DNA of 64,000 nucleotides from Nitrosovibrio sp. Nv4 (GCA_945860135.1 CAMAPK010000001.1:124001-188000); one strand, 5' to 3'. Positions 1 through 8,882 are shown, numbered from the stretch's first letter. Numbers and translations: made by a program. The notes: generated by a model from the letters alone, not told the origin.

Positions 1-952
1 AATGAGCGGAATGAATGCCGCCGCCCGCCACGCTCACGTTCGGCAAGCGCCGCAATGAGGAATCCCTGGTCAGGGTCTGCTGCCAGCCGCCGCGTGTATG
101 TGGTTTGATCATCAATTCCACGCCAGGGAAAGAGGCGATCAACTGCACCACATAACCGACTTCCTCCCAGAATGTCGTGAAATTGCTCTTTCTCAGAAAC
201 ATCAGTACCTTGAGCCGGCTGTCGGAGCGAGGCAGCGGCGAAGGCGGCAACAACGTGGCGAGCTTGGTCAGCCATTCATCGCAATAGCGCGGCGAACCCA
301 GTACGGCGATTTTCTGGTTGTCCATGAACGGACGGAAGCGTCCGGCGCATAATTCATTTGGCACCACCAGCTTGTCAAACATGCGTCCGGCGGAAAACAG
401 TGCATCCGGTCCGAGTTTCAGCTCATTGCGCCGTATCAGTTGACTGGCATGCGGGCTGTCGCCATGCGGCAGCGACACGATACCGAGACCCGCAGCGTGC
501 GCCATCGACACCACGATTTCGACCCACTCCACGCTGATGGTCGAGTTTCTTTCAACCCAGTCAAACGCCACCACGCCCCCGTCAGCCCCCTCGAATGTAC
601 GTGTCAGCAAGCGCTGGGTGGTGCGGCGCCAGATCGGCTCGCGCCGTTTGGCATCATAAAACTGGGCTACTGCATTGACGATCGGACCCAACAGCGGCAG
701 CCGCAAACCGCGGATCAACAGCAACATCTGCCCCCGCCACCTGATGAACTCGGACAGTGGCAGCAACTCCTGAATATGCGCCACGCGCACGCCCGGCAGT
801 TTCTTCAGAAATTCGATGCGGAAATCGTTGCGGAAATACTCGAAACCGATCAGGACGACATCGCAGCTATGGCCGGAATCGACCCATTTGGAGATGACCG
901 GGGTAATGTGATCTACATCGTTGTAATGACGCAGAAAGAAAAGGGCCTTCAT
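1..952 (-). CDS. Glycosyltransferase-like protein, partial (3' end beyond window)
   Basis: Reading leftward from an ATG at 952, an open frame runs without a stop to the window edge (about 317 residues visible). The protein starts MKALFFLRHYNDVDHITPVI, and its second half carries a segment (LIASFPGVELMIKPHTRGGW) of the kind seen in CDP-glycerol glycerophosphotransferase or GT-B-like enzymes. There is no signal peptide, so it is probably cytoplasmic or peripheral. It diverges from kdsB, and its neighbours (CMP-sugar synthetase, aldolase, epimerase, HAD) fit surface-polysaccharide assembly. The family is not securely recognised; the fold and role are inferred from the tail motif and context. The frame is strongly coding while the plus-strand frames opposite it are not. 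Confidence 0.6.
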   Translation of the reverse strand, partial: MKALFFLRHYNDVDHITPVISKWVDSGHSCDVVLIGFEYFRNDFRIEFLKKLPGVRVAHIQELLPLSEFIRWRGQMLLLIRGLRLPLLGPIVNAVAQFYDAKRREPIWRRTTQRLLTRTFEGADGGVVAFDWVERNSTISVEWVEIVVSMAHAAGLGIVSLPHGDSPHASQLIRRNELKLGPDALFSAGRMFDKLVVPNELCAGRFRPFMDNQKIAVLGSPRYCDEWLTKLATLLPPSPLPRSDSRLKVLMFLRKSNFTTFWEEVGYVVQLIASFPGVELMIKPHTRGGWQQTLTRDSSLRRLPNVSVAGGGIHSAH

Positions 953-1288
953 ACCCTTATTCTTGGGGAGTTAAAAACGAGCAGCGTATCAATCATTTGT
1001 TGAGTATTCCAGAGCTGAGCTCAGGGGGTGAAAACGCGCGCAATTGTACACCGGCAGGGATGCAATTGCCAGTCGGGCCACTGCTCCGCAACCCCGTCGG
1101 GGAACTAGGGAACAATATAAACCGTTCCAGTTTCTCGCAGAGTATCACCGCTGGTGGTAGGATAGCGTTTGTGGGATAGATGCACCCTCAGAATCCATAT
1201 TCCCAACCCTCGTTATCGGATTGGATGACCAGTAATCGAGGGCAAAACACCGATCAATCGATAAACACCAATAAAACATAAATTGCCG
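953..1288. other. Divergent intergenic region, no gene seen
   Basis: This 336-base stretch separates the leftward partial gene from rightward kdsB. I see no convincing small gene or terminator. It must hold two divergent promoters. An A/T-rich segment with a CGATCAATCGAT palindrome (about 1251-1262) lies just ahead of kdsB but does not match a regulator site I know. Confidence 0.4.
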
Positions 1289-2038
1289 ATGAAAACAATC
1301 GCTGTAATACCGGCACGCATGGGTTCGTCGCGTTTCCCGGGCAAACCGCTCGCAAAACTGCTGGGGCGCACCATGCTGGAACATATCTACAAGCGCGTCA
1401 CCCTGAGCCATGCGCTCGACGCCACTTATATCGCCACTTGCGATGAGGAGATCCGTCAGGCAGCGCAGAGTTTCGGTGCTGCCGTGATCATGACATCAGA
1501 CACTCATGAGCGCGCCAGCGACCGCGTCGCCGAAGCAGTCGCCGGGATTGATGCAGATCTCATCGTCATGGTGCAAGGCGACGAACCGATGACGCGTCCG
1601 GAGATGATCGATGCGGCGGTAGCGCCATTCCGCGACGATCCGCAACTGGGATGTGTGAATCTGGTGCGCCGCATCGAAAACGAGGTTGATTTCTACGACG
1701 TCAACACCATTAAGGTGGTAATGAATCAACAAGGCGATGCGCTTTATATGTCACGGCAGCCGGTCCCGACGCTGGCCAAATCAGGTTTCGCCCAGACTCT
1801 GGCCTACAAACAGGTATGCATCATCCCGTTCCGGCGCGCCACCCTGTTTGACTACACCAGTTTGCCGTCAACACCATTGGAACGGCTGGAATCGGTGGAC
1901 ATGCTGCGACTGCTGGAACATGGCTACCGGGTGAAAATGGTGGAAACCGGGTTTGACACCCAGGCGGTGGACACCGAGGCTGATCTGGCACGGGTAGCCG
2001 GACTGATGGCAACAGATCCCCTGCTCGCCTCTTATTGA
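1289..2038 (+). CDS. kdsB: 3-deoxy-manno-octulosonate cytidylyltransferase (CMP-Kdo synthetase)
   Basis: The enzyme couples CTP and Kdo (or a related 3-deoxy-ulosonic acid) to give the CMP-sugar used by glycosyltransferases. The nucleotide-binding signature IPARMGSSRFPGKPL spans residues 7-21, followed by a VQGDEP metal/substrate segment and a normal C-terminus. At 249 residues it matches the family's usual ~248. ATG 1289 was preferred over an in-frame TTG six bases upstream because it places the conserved MKTIAVIPAR at the N-terminus. In betaproteobacteria the housekeeping kdsB usually sits by lpxK and adk. Here it lies among an aldolase, a dehydrogenase and an epimerase, so it may be a second copy dedicated to a capsule or other surface sugar (inference). 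Confidence 0.93.
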   Translation: MKTIAVIPARMGSSRFPGKPLAKLLGRTMLEHIYKRVTLSHALDATYIATCDEEIRQAAQSFGAAVIMTSDTHERASDRVAEAVAGIDADLIVMVQGDEPMTRPEMIDAAVAPFRDDPQLGCVNLVRRIENEVDFYDVNTIKVVMNQQGDALYMSRQPVPTLAKSGFAQTLAYKQVCIIPFRRATLFDYTSLPSTPLERLESVDMLRLLEHGYRVKMVETGFDTQAVDTEADLARVAGLMATDPLLASY

Positions 2039-2093
2039 AATAATGTGCCGCCTGCTACCGGCGCATGGCGACGATCTTTATTAAGGAATGTTC

Positions 2094-2855
2094 ATGCAAT
2101 TGAAATCGAAACTGTCCCAGGGTGAGTTGACCATAGGCTCGTGGATCACGCTGGGGCACCCGGCGATAGCCGAAATCATGGCCGCCGCCGGGTTTGACTG
2201 GCTGGTGCTGGATATGGAACACAGCGTGCTGGAGTTGAGTGAAATCCAAACCCTGATCCAGGTGCTTGACGGGCAGCAGTGTCCGGCCATTGTGCGACTG
2301 ACTTCGAACCACCCTGACCAGATCAAACGGGTCATGGATGCGGGCGCAACCGGTGTGATGGTGCCCATGGTCAAATCTGCCGCCGATGCCAAAGCAGCCG
2401 TGCAATCGGTCTATTACCCGCCCCGCGGCCAGCGCGGGGTCGGTCTGGCCCGCGCCCAGGGTTATGGCGCACGGTTCCAGCAATACCGGGGCTGGCTGGA
2501 GGATAACGCCGTCATTGTGGCCATGATAGAACATGTGGATGCGGTCAAGGCCATTGACGAAATTCTCGCCGTTGACGGAATCGACGCCTATATCATCGGT
2601 CCTTACGATTTATCCGGTTCCATGGGGCGACCCGGCGAACTCGATCACCCGGACGTGCAATCCGCAATAGCGCGAGTACTGGAAGCCGGACAGCGTTCGG
2701 GCAAGCCAGGAGGTATCCATGTGATCGAACCAGATCAGGAGGAGCTGCAGCGGCGCATTGCGGCTGGTTTCAATTTTCTCGGTTATGGCCTGGATATCCG
2801 CATTCTCGATTCCCTCTGCCGCAGTCATATGCAGAACATCAGGGCAAACCTGTGA
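2094..2855 (+). CDS. HpcH/HpaI family aldolase
   Basis: A class II pyruvate-dependent aldolase of the HpcH/HpaI (2-keto-3-deoxy acid aldolase) family, which reversibly cleaves or forms 2-keto-3-deoxy acids. Visible family segments are AAAGFDWLVLDMEHS near the N-terminus, MDAGATGVMVPMVKS in the middle (metal-site region), and YIIGPYDLSGSMG near residue 180. The length of 253 residues is typical. Start 2094 is chosen because an AAGGA ribosome site (2083-2087) sits six bases upstream; it would abut the alternative ATG at 2088. It follows kdsB by 55 bases and overlaps the next gene by four bases (GTGA), so the two are translationally coupled. The context suggests it makes or degrades a 3-deoxy-ulosonic acid rather than acting in aromatic catabolism; that is inference. 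Confidence 0.85.
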   Translation: MQLKSKLSQGELTIGSWITLGHPAIAEIMAAAGFDWLVLDMEHSVLELSEIQTLIQVLDGQQCPAIVRLTSNHPDQIKRVMDAGATGVMVPMVKSAADAKAAVQSVYYPPRGQRGVGLARAQGYGARFQQYRGWLEDNAVIVAMIEHVDAVKAIDEILAVDGIDAYIIGPYDLSGSMGRPGELDHPDVQSAIARVLEAGQRSGKPGGIHVIEPDQEELQRRIAAGFNFLGYGLDIRILDSLCRSHMQNIRANL

Positions 2856-3781
2856 GCAAGCTTGTCATCTCCACCTCCTCATTCGATGTGGACAACAATC
2901 CTCCGCTCCAGCGTCTGCTGAAAGCGGGAATGCAGATTGTCAGCAACAGCCACGGGCGAAAACTCACCGAAGAAGAGATCAGCGGATTACTGGGCACCGA
3001 TACTGTCGGCATGATCGCCGGCATAGAACCATTGACTGAAAACGTATTCGCATCCGCCAGCAGCCTGCGGGTGGTAGCACGCTGCGGCGCGGGTCTGGAC
3101 AGTGTCGATCTGGCAGCGGCACAGCGGCGCAACATTGCCGTCTCCAATACGCCGGAGGCTCCGTCCCAGGCGGTCGCAGAACTCACGCTGGGTCTGATGC
3201 TGGCTGCGCTGAGACGGATATGCCAGACCGACCGGCAATTACGTGCAGGCGAGTGGCCACGGATGCAGGGCCAATTGCTCGCTGCGCAAGTGGTCGGCAT
3301 CGTTGGTCTGGGACACATCGGCCGGCGTGTTGCCCGCCTGTGCCAGGCCTTCGGCGCTGAAGTCGTGGCGCATGATCCTTATATAACTCAGTCACCCGAC
3401 GGGATAACATTGCTGCCGCTGGAAAAATTGCTGGCGCAAGCGAACGTCATCAGCCTGCACCTGCCCTATGGCAGCGGCACCCACCACCTGCTGGACGCCG
3501 CGGCGTTTGCGTGCATGCGGCCGGGGGCTGTGGTGATCAATGCCGCGCGCGGCGGTCTCGTCGACGAGACCGCGCTGGGCGAGGCACTTGCTTCCGGAAA
3601 ACTGGCTATGGCTGCACTTGACGTTTTCGAGCAGGAACCCTATCGCGGTCCGCTGCTCAAATGTGACAACATAATTCTGACCTCTCACATCGGCTCCCTT
3701 GCCAAGGAATCGCGCCAGCGCATGGAAATAGAGGCCGCGGAAAATCTACTGCAGGGTTTGATCAAAGCAGGTCTAACCTAA
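2852..3781 (+). CDS. D-2-hydroxyacid dehydrogenase (phosphoglycerate dehydrogenase-like)
   Basis: A 309-residue NAD-dependent D-isomer-specific 2-hydroxyacid dehydrogenase. The Rossmann motif GLGHIG is at residues 152-157. The catalytic residues expected for the family are present: Arg in NAARGG (R233), Glu in DVFEQEP (about E262) and His in SHIG (H279). It lacks the C-terminal ACT domain of many SerA proteins, so it is a short form and the substrate cannot be fixed from sequence. The GTG start overlaps the stop of the aldolase gene, which argues for a shared pathway: for example interconverting a 2-keto acid made or consumed by the aldolase. Confidence 0.85.
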   Translation: MSKLVISTSSFDVDNNPPLQRLLKAGMQIVSNSHGRKLTEEEISGLLGTDTVGMIAGIEPLTENVFASASSLRVVARCGAGLDSVDLAAAQRRNIAVSNTPEAPSQAVAELTLGLMLAALRRICQTDRQLRAGEWPRMQGQLLAAQVVGIVGLGHIGRRVARLCQAFGAEVVAHDPYITQSPDGITLLPLEKLLAQANVISLHLPYGSGTHHLLDAAAFACMRPGAVVINAARGGLVDETALGEALASGKLAMAALDVFEQEPYRGPLLKCDNIILTSHIGSLAKESRQRMEIEAAENLLQGLIKAGLT

Positions 3782-3900
3782 ATCCGGCAATTGACCGCTT
3801 ATTTTTCAATTTAACACCATGACTTATAATAATTTCTTGCATAGATTAAGCTTCACCTTCTGGGTGAGTTCGCTACCGGGTAGATTGCACGATTTTTGCA

Positions 3901-3960
3901 GCGCATGGCTGCGTTGCAACTCCTTGGAATGGAACAACCATTCCGCGTCGTTGCGCCTTG
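3901..3960. repeat. Imperfect palindromic intergenic element
   Basis: The gap between the dehydrogenase and epimerase genes contains an imperfect inverted repeat centred on a perfect 7-bp stem GGAATGG/CCATTCC (3926-3932 and 3938-3944, 5-base loop). Partially matching outer arms share GGC and GCAAC blocks. It resembles dispersed REP-like elements, but copy number elsewhere cannot be judged from this window. No gene is supported in 3782-4034. Confidence 0.4.
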
Positions 3961-4034
3961 CCCTACACACCAAAAACCGCACACTCTACCCCGTTCAATT
4001 ACCGGATTTAGGTTTAATGGAGAATACATAAATA

Positions 4035-4967
4035 ATGATATCTGACAAAATTGCCATTGTGTTCGGTGCCAGCGGCTTTCTTGGCAGCCATGTGGCTGAT
4101 GCGCTATCGGCTGCCGGTTACCGGGTGCGCTTGTTTGACCGCTGTCCGTCACCCTACTGCAGTCCCGATCAGGAGATGATCATCGGTGACATCATGAACC
4201 TCGAACAGGTGGTAGAAGCGGCCCGTGGCGCCAGCGTAGTCTACAATTTCGCCGCCATCGCCGATATTGATGAAGCCCATAATAACCCACTGGCCACTGC
4301 AACCATCAACGTCCTGGGCAATATGCACGTACTGGAAGCGGCCCGCCTTGCCGGTGCTCGCCGGTTCGTCTTCGCCAGCACCATTTACGTCTACTCCGAG
4401 TCCGGCTCCTTCTACCGTGCCAGCAAACAGGCGGCAGAGCGCTTCATCGAAACCTATCACGAGCGCTACGGACTGGACTACAGCATTTTGCGCTATGGCT
4501 CTCTCTACGGCAGACGCGCCGATACCCGCAATGGCATCTACCGCATGCTGCATGAAGCAGTGGAACGGCATTCGATCACTTATCAGGGTAGCGGCGAGGC
4601 AATTCGCGAGTATATTCATGTCGAGGATGCGGCGCGCATGAGTGTGCAGGTGCTGGCGCCCGAATTTGCCAACCGCCACCTGATCCTGACCGGACAGGAA
4701 CGGTTGCGCATCAAGGAAGTCATGACCATGATCTCGGAAATCATGCCGTGGCAGGTGGAACTGCATTTTGATGAAGCCAATGCGGTACACCATTACGAAA
4801 TAACGCCCTACGCGTTTCAACCGCGTGTTGGCCGCAAGCTGATGCTCAACGAGCATGTCGATCTGGGTCAGGGCCTGCTCGACTGCCTCAGGGATATCCA
4901 CACGGCACTGCATCACTCCGGTGAAGACGATGACGCCACGCCAGCGGTATCCGACAACCGGGCATGA
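4035..4967 (+). CDS. NAD-dependent epimerase/dehydratase (extended SDR)
   Basis: A nucleotide-sugar epimerase or dehydratase of the extended short-chain dehydrogenase family, 310 residues. The cofactor motif GASGFLG is at residues 11-17, and the catalytic pair Tyr127 and Lys131 appears as YRASK. A GRRADTRNGIYR segment and an IREYIHVEDAA segment are typical of UDP-sugar epimerases. A GGAGAA ribosome site lies ten bases upstream of the ATG. It overlaps the following HAD gene by four bases (ATGA). The exact sugar substrate is not determinable. With kdsB, the aldolase and a phosphatase close by, it most likely supplies an activated sugar for a surface glycan. Confidence 0.88.
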   Translation: MISDKIAIVFGASGFLGSHVADALSAAGYRVRLFDRCPSPYCSPDQEMIIGDIMNLEQVVEAARGASVVYNFAAIADIDEAHNNPLATATINVLGNMHVLEAARLAGARRFVFASTIYVYSESGSFYRASKQAAERFIETYHERYGLDYSILRYGSLYGRRADTRNGIYRMLHEAVERHSITYQGSGEAIREYIHVEDAARMSVQVLAPEFANRHLILTGQERLRIKEVMTMISEIMPWQVELHFDEANAVHHYEITPYAFQPRVGRKLMLNEHVDLGQGLLDCLRDIHTALHHSGEDDDATPAVSDNRA

Positions 4968-5605
4968 GGACGGTAGATTGGCAAGCCATCATCTTCGACT
5001 TTGACGGGGTGGTGGTCGAGTCCGGGGACATCAAGACACAGGCTTTCGCTGAGCTCTATCGCCCTCATGGCGAGGCAGTGACGGCAGCAGTGGTGCAGTA
5101 CCATAGACTGAATGGCGGCATGTCGCGCTACCAGAAATTCCGCTACTTTCAGCAACACCTGCTGGGCAAGCCGCCGCTGACACCGGACGAAGAGCAGGAA
5201 CTGGACCGGCAGTTTTCAGAACTGGTGGTCGAAGCCATCGTTACCGGCGAGGCGGTACCCGGCGCGAACGAATTCATCCGTCAGCAAGCAGCGCGCATAC
5301 CTTTGTTCGTCGCCTCCGGCACACCGGAAACAGAACTGAACAGCATCGTCATGCGGCGCGGTCTGGCGCCCTACTTTACCGGGGTACGCGGCTCCCCCAC
5401 ATCAAAACAGGCATTGATCGCGGACATCCTGTCAGTCCACGCCCTTGCTCCCGAGCGTGTGCTGATGATTGGTGATGCGCTGATCGATTATCAGAGTGCA
5501 CAGTTGAATGGCGTTGCGTTTCTGGGCCGGGTACGCGCTGGGGACGATAATCCCTTCCCGCCGCAGGTGGAAACGGTGGCCGACCTGAGCTCACTGCTCG
5601 CTTGA
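4964..5605 (+). CDS. HAD-family hydrolase (phosphatase or phosphomutase type)
   Basis: A 213-residue haloacid-dehalogenase superfamily hydrolase of the beta-phosphoglucomutase / phosphoglycolate phosphatase subgroup. Motif I is DFDGVV with nucleophile Asp12 and acid/base Asp14, motif II is the Ser/Thr in VASGTPE, motif III is the Lys in SPTSK, and motif IV is GDALIDYQSA. A helical cap sits between motifs I and II. All catalytic elements are present, so it should be active on a small phosphorylated compound. It is translationally coupled to the epimerase gene and is the last rightward gene before a strand switch. A sugar-phosphate substrate is inferred from context only. Confidence 0.85.
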   Translation: MRTVDWQAIIFDFDGVVVESGDIKTQAFAELYRPHGEAVTAAVVQYHRLNGGMSRYQKFRYFQQHLLGKPPLTPDEEQELDRQFSELVVEAIVTGEAVPGANEFIRQQAARIPLFVASGTPETELNSIVMRRGLAPYFTGVRGSPTSKQALIADILSVHALAPERVLMIGDALIDYQSAQLNGVAFLGRVRAGDDNPFPPQVETVADLSSLLA

Positions 5606-5618
5606 ACCTAGATAAGCA

Positions 5619-6590
5619 TCAACGCAGCACGCCGCGCCGCAACAGTTGCCAGAAAATCTTATAACCCCACAACACGGGATGGCGTCGCAACATGGGGGTG
5701 ACCTCGACACGCACCCCGGTGTGGCGCTCTATTTTCCAGGCAGCGTAACTTACGCAATCGCGGAAGGTGAATGCCGCTTTCGTCAGCCGCAGCACCGACA
5801 GAATTCTCCCCTGCCAGCGGCGCAGCCGCCAGTGCCGCAGTGAACGCTGTTGCTCCGCCGCATCAGCCAGACAGCGGTAATTGCCATCCGGCAGAACCTC
5901 CAGTTTTCCAGTCAGCACCGGTACAGCCTGCGCCGTCAACCGGGTATAGTCATCCAGATTAAGCTGGGTCAGCAGGCGCGCCCGCGTTTCCCGCTCAGCC
6001 CGGAGTTCTGCCGCATAGGTCAGGGCCAAACCCCTGGTCCAGATTTCTTCTGCGTTCACCACGCATGAGCCCAGCGCCGGGATGCTGGACTCGAGAAATG
6101 TCACCACCGACTGGGCCAGCACCTGGTGAATGCGCTGGCGGGCAATGTCATCGCGCACATGCAGCAGCCGCGTGGGTTGAGCAAAACGCGCCCACAGATA
6201 GGGATGAAACCAGTAGCGGGTGCCCTGTTCAAAATCCGCCATTGAAACCACCGCATATTTGGCGCGGAACTTCTTTTCCTGCCTGGATGCCTCCAGATAA
6301 AAAACGTTCGGCGCCAGCCACGCATTAAGGTGCCGTAAATAACGTTCCGGGTAAGCGTTGCTGTAGCTATCCACCACCACGTAAAAATCGACAACTCCGT
6401 CAGCAGCATCCTGCGAACGCAGGCACGATCCATAGAGAATCACGGCATCCAGCGACGCGCCGAAACGTGACTTCAGCTCTTCGACCAGGACTGAAAAATC
6501 TGCCGGCACTACTCTGGAACTCAAGGATGCCATCTCGGCAATCAAGCCGTCCGGGAGCCGCTGGGCAGATGTCGAGATATGGTTCGTCAT
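5619..6590 (-). CDS. Nucleotidyltransferase-fold protein with altered active site
   Basis: A 323-residue protein whose N-terminal part resembles the polymerase-beta/MNT nucleotidyltransferase fold: VILYGSCLRS at residues 51-59, then VDFYVVVD at 67-74. In active members the glycine-serine motif is followed by an Asp-x-Asp pair; here the pair reads D68-F-Y70, so the second metal ligand is missing at the usual spot, although D74 might substitute. The C-terminal half is basic and largely helical, with no recognised domain. It overlaps the upstream lipid-kinase gene by four bases (ATGA) and is surely co-translated with it, suggesting a joint role in lipid head-group modification. Function not recognised. 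Confidence 0.75.
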   Translation of the reverse strand: MTNHISTSAQRLPDGLIAEMASLSSRVVPADFSVLVEELKSRFGASLDAVILYGSCLRSQDAADGVVDFYVVVDSYSNAYPERYLRHLNAWLAPNVFYLEASRQEKKFRAKYAVVSMADFEQGTRYWFHPYLWARFAQPTRLLHVRDDIARQRIHQVLAQSVVTFLESSIPALGSCVVNAEEIWTRGLALTYAAELRAERETRARLLTQLNLDDYTRLTAQAVPVLTGKLEVLPDGNYRCLADAAEQQRSLRHWRLRRWQGRILSVLRLTKAAFTFRDCVSYAAWKIERHTGVRVEVTPMLRRHPVLWGYKIFWQLLRRGVLR

Positions 6591-7603
6591 TGTTGCGGGT
6601 CTGTATTTTTATCGCCAGGCACCAGAAAGGTAACCGGTCCGGCTGCCGAAATACGCAGCGGCCCATCCTGGCTTGTTGCCCGATGAAATTCACCATCGAT
6701 GATGTAATCGTCATCCATCAGCAGCTCCAATACGCTGGTGTTGTGACTGTGATAACCGTCTTGTTCTTTGATGGCATCACTGTGACCGGAAAGCAGCAGC
6801 CATAACGCGCGCCATGGATGATTCCGCTGCTGCTCAACAAACGTGACATGCAGTGGCTCCTGCTCCTGCCCCCAGTAGGGGCGCATGCTAAACAGCAGGC
6901 GATCAAGCGCGCTGGCGAAAAGAACCAGATAAGTTCCATTGCGGACTGCCCCACTCGCCTCGGTGATTGTCATCTGAATCGGCGCCCATGGCCCATGCTT
7001 GCGTCCAAGAATCATACCGGCAAGATAGCCCAACATGATGATGCCCGAATAGATTTCTCCGGTGATGCCCAGCCGTTTGACCTTGCTGCGGGAGAATATT
7101 ACGGCATGGGCGATGAGACCGACGCCGAAGAACATGCCATAAATCTTGCTGGCGCCGGGCTGCTCAATGCACAATACCGGGCGTTGCAACAATATGGGCG
7201 AGATCTGTTGTGACAGGCAACTGCTTAACCGCCGCAGGATGACCTCCGGTTTGTCGTGTATTCCCAGATCCAGCGCAGTCATGTTGGTGGTGCCGCCGGG
7301 AACGATGGTCAGAACCGGCCATTTTGCAAGTCGAGTCGTAAACAAGTGAGTCAACACCGCCTGCACCGTGCCATCCCCGCCAATGATTACCAGCAAATCG
7401 ACATCGGCTTGCAGAAAAGTGTCTACCGCTGCGCCGATCTCCGCCGCGCTCGTCACCTCCCGGCAGGTCGCAGCGGGAATTTCGGCTAGCATGCGTCTTA
7501 TCACGTCGATATGCTTGCGGATACGCCCGCTGAGAGGATTGAGAAGCAACCCGACCCTGGCCGCTCCCATCCCCAATCTATCAATCTGCAACTGTTCTAC
7601 CAT
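6587..7603 (-). CDS. Diacylglycerol-kinase-type lipid kinase
   Basis: A 338-residue lipid kinase with the DAGK catalytic domain, which phosphorylates a membrane lipid hydroxyl using ATP. The nucleotide-binding motif GGDGT is at residues 75-79 and PGGTTN at 102-107 (the usual GTxND region reads GTTNMTALDLG). Family members (YegS, BmrU, DgkB and, in Caulobacter, a ceramide kinase) act at the inner face of the cytoplasmic membrane. The length fits. It is coupled to the nucleotidyltransferase-fold gene and lies beyond a 214-base gap from lptG on the same strand. The substrate could be diacylglycerol, a sphingoid base or ceramide; the GNAT acyltransferase upstream makes the latter worth testing. 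An internal Met12 is an alternative start. Confidence 0.85.
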   Translation of the reverse strand: MVEQLQIDRLGMGAARVGLLLNPLSGRIRKHIDVIRRMLAEIPAATCREVTSAAEIGAAVDTFLQADVDLLVIIGGDGTVQAVLTHLFTTRLAKWPVLTIVPGGTTNMTALDLGIHDKPEVILRRLSSCLSQQISPILLQRPVLCIEQPGASKIYGMFFGVGLIAHAVIFSRSKVKRLGITGEIYSGIIMLGYLAGMILGRKHGPWAPIQMTITEASGAVRNGTYLVLFASALDRLLFSMRPYWGQEQEPLHVTFVEQQRNHPWRALWLLLSGHSDAIKEQDGYHSHNTSVLELLMDDDYIIDGEFHRATSQDGPLRISAAGPVTFLVPGDKNTDPQQ

Positions 7604-7817
7604 CTATCTCAACCAGTACACGGCTAAAAATCGGACGGGCGGTTTCTCTTGATTCCGGCCGGGAGCGCTCTCTCCAAATGCCGCTGTAAAGTACCATGAC
7701 TGCGCCAAGCACACCAGCCAATTACCACCCTGTATCACAGAAATAACAGCGCATGCGCAATGCGCAGATCATCACCAGCCCACCATCATAGCCGCGCGGG
7801 ATTTATTCAGAGGTGCC

Positions 7818-8882
7818 CTAAAAGACTCGCCGCAGCCAGAGATTGGCCAGGGTGATCAGCGCCAATCCCGGGAGCAGCGCGGTCAGCAGCGGATTGAAAT
7901 GCAGCAGCAAACCGGCATTGGCAATAATCTGATCCAGCAGATAAACGCCCACACCGATCAAGGCAGCGAGCACCACTTTTTTACCAAGACCTGTGCGCGC
8001 CGAACCGAGAACAAAGGGTATGGAAAACAGCAGCATCGCGATGGTTGTCAATGCTCCCCCCATTTTGCGCCACAAGGCCATCGCATAGGCATCCGCTTCC
8101 TGACCCGTAGCCTGCAGAAAACGTACATGCTGAAACAGCTCAGTAGGTGAAAGACTCTCCGGTGACTTGGTCAGGGTCGAGATATCAGCCGGATTCACGA
8201 ATGATTTCCAGTTCATCGAACTCGCATTTACCGACTCGATTCGTTCTCCGGTAAAGGTCTTGGTGACGACATCATTCAATTCCCAGAGATTATCATCAAG
8301 AATATTGGCATATTCGGCATGAGTATAGGTCCTCAGGAAACCATTATCATCAAAGTGCATCAACTCGATATTCTCTGCCCTCTTGGTGCCCTGCATTTCA
8401 CCGATGCGTAATATATTCCGTTCATCCCGGGTCCAGATACCCAGATTCTTGCCCAGTTCCGCAGTCTTGCCGAGAGCGGCGGCCTGATGCGAAATGGCTT
8501 TCTGCTGGAAATGTGGGGCAATAAATTGCTCCAGTACCGCAATGAATAACAACAGGGCCAGTCCAACCCCGAGAGGGGCCAGACTGATGCGAACGGGGGA
8601 GAGACCTGCTACCCGTAACGCGGTCAGCTCCAGGTTGACTGCCAGGCGCCCCAAAGCAAACACGGTTCCCAGCAATGCAATGAATGGCGCAAGCTGAATA
8701 AATCTGCGCGGCAACAATAATGCCGTGTGCAGGAATGCATCCTGCACACGGTAAGTTCCTTTGCCGACATCGCCGAGTTGATCCAACAAATCGAGGAAAG
8801 CAAATGCCGGCAAGATTACCGCAGTGGCAACGATCAGGCCGATGAAAACCTGCAACGCGAGATAACGGTTGATTATTGTCAT
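7818..8882 (-). CDS. lptG: LPS export permease LptG
   Basis: A 354-residue inner-membrane permease of the YjgP/YjgQ family, one half of the LptB2FG exporter that lifts lipopolysaccharide from the inner membrane to the LptCA bridge. There are three N-terminal membrane helices (residues 5-120), a periplasmic beta-jellyroll of about 150 residues (containing NLGIWTRDERNILRIG and the NPADISTLTKSPESLS region), and three C-terminal helices. The start is set at ATG 8882, where it overlaps the lptF stop by four bases and gives the usual MTIINRYLA N-terminus; a longer frame upstream would only add a non-conserved tail. The pair is not beside pepA, the common neighbour in proteobacteria, and instead sits inside a lipid-enzyme cluster. 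Confidence 0.9.
   Translation of the reverse strand: MTIINRYLALQVFIGLIVATAVILPAFAFLDLLDQLGDVGKGTYRVQDAFLHTALLLPRRFIQLAPFIALLGTVFALGRLAVNLELTALRVAGLSPVRISLAPLGVGLALLLFIAVLEQFIAPHFQQKAISHQAAALGKTAELGKNLGIWTRDERNILRIGEMQGTKRAENIELMHFDDNGFLRTYTHAEYANILDDNLWELNDVVTKTFTGERIESVNASSMNWKSFVNPADISTLTKSPESLSPTELFQHVRFLQATGQEADAYAMALWRKMGGALTTIAMLLFSIPFVLGSARTGLGKKVVLAALIGVGVYLLDQIIANAGLLLHFNPLLTALLPGLALITLANLWLRRVF

Noticed and set aside
440-1003. 187-codon plus-strand frame in the first kilobase
   Set aside because: It is antisense to the partial glycosyltransferase-like gene, whose minus-strand frame reads as a normal protein. The plus frame is Gln/His/Arg-rich shadow sequence.
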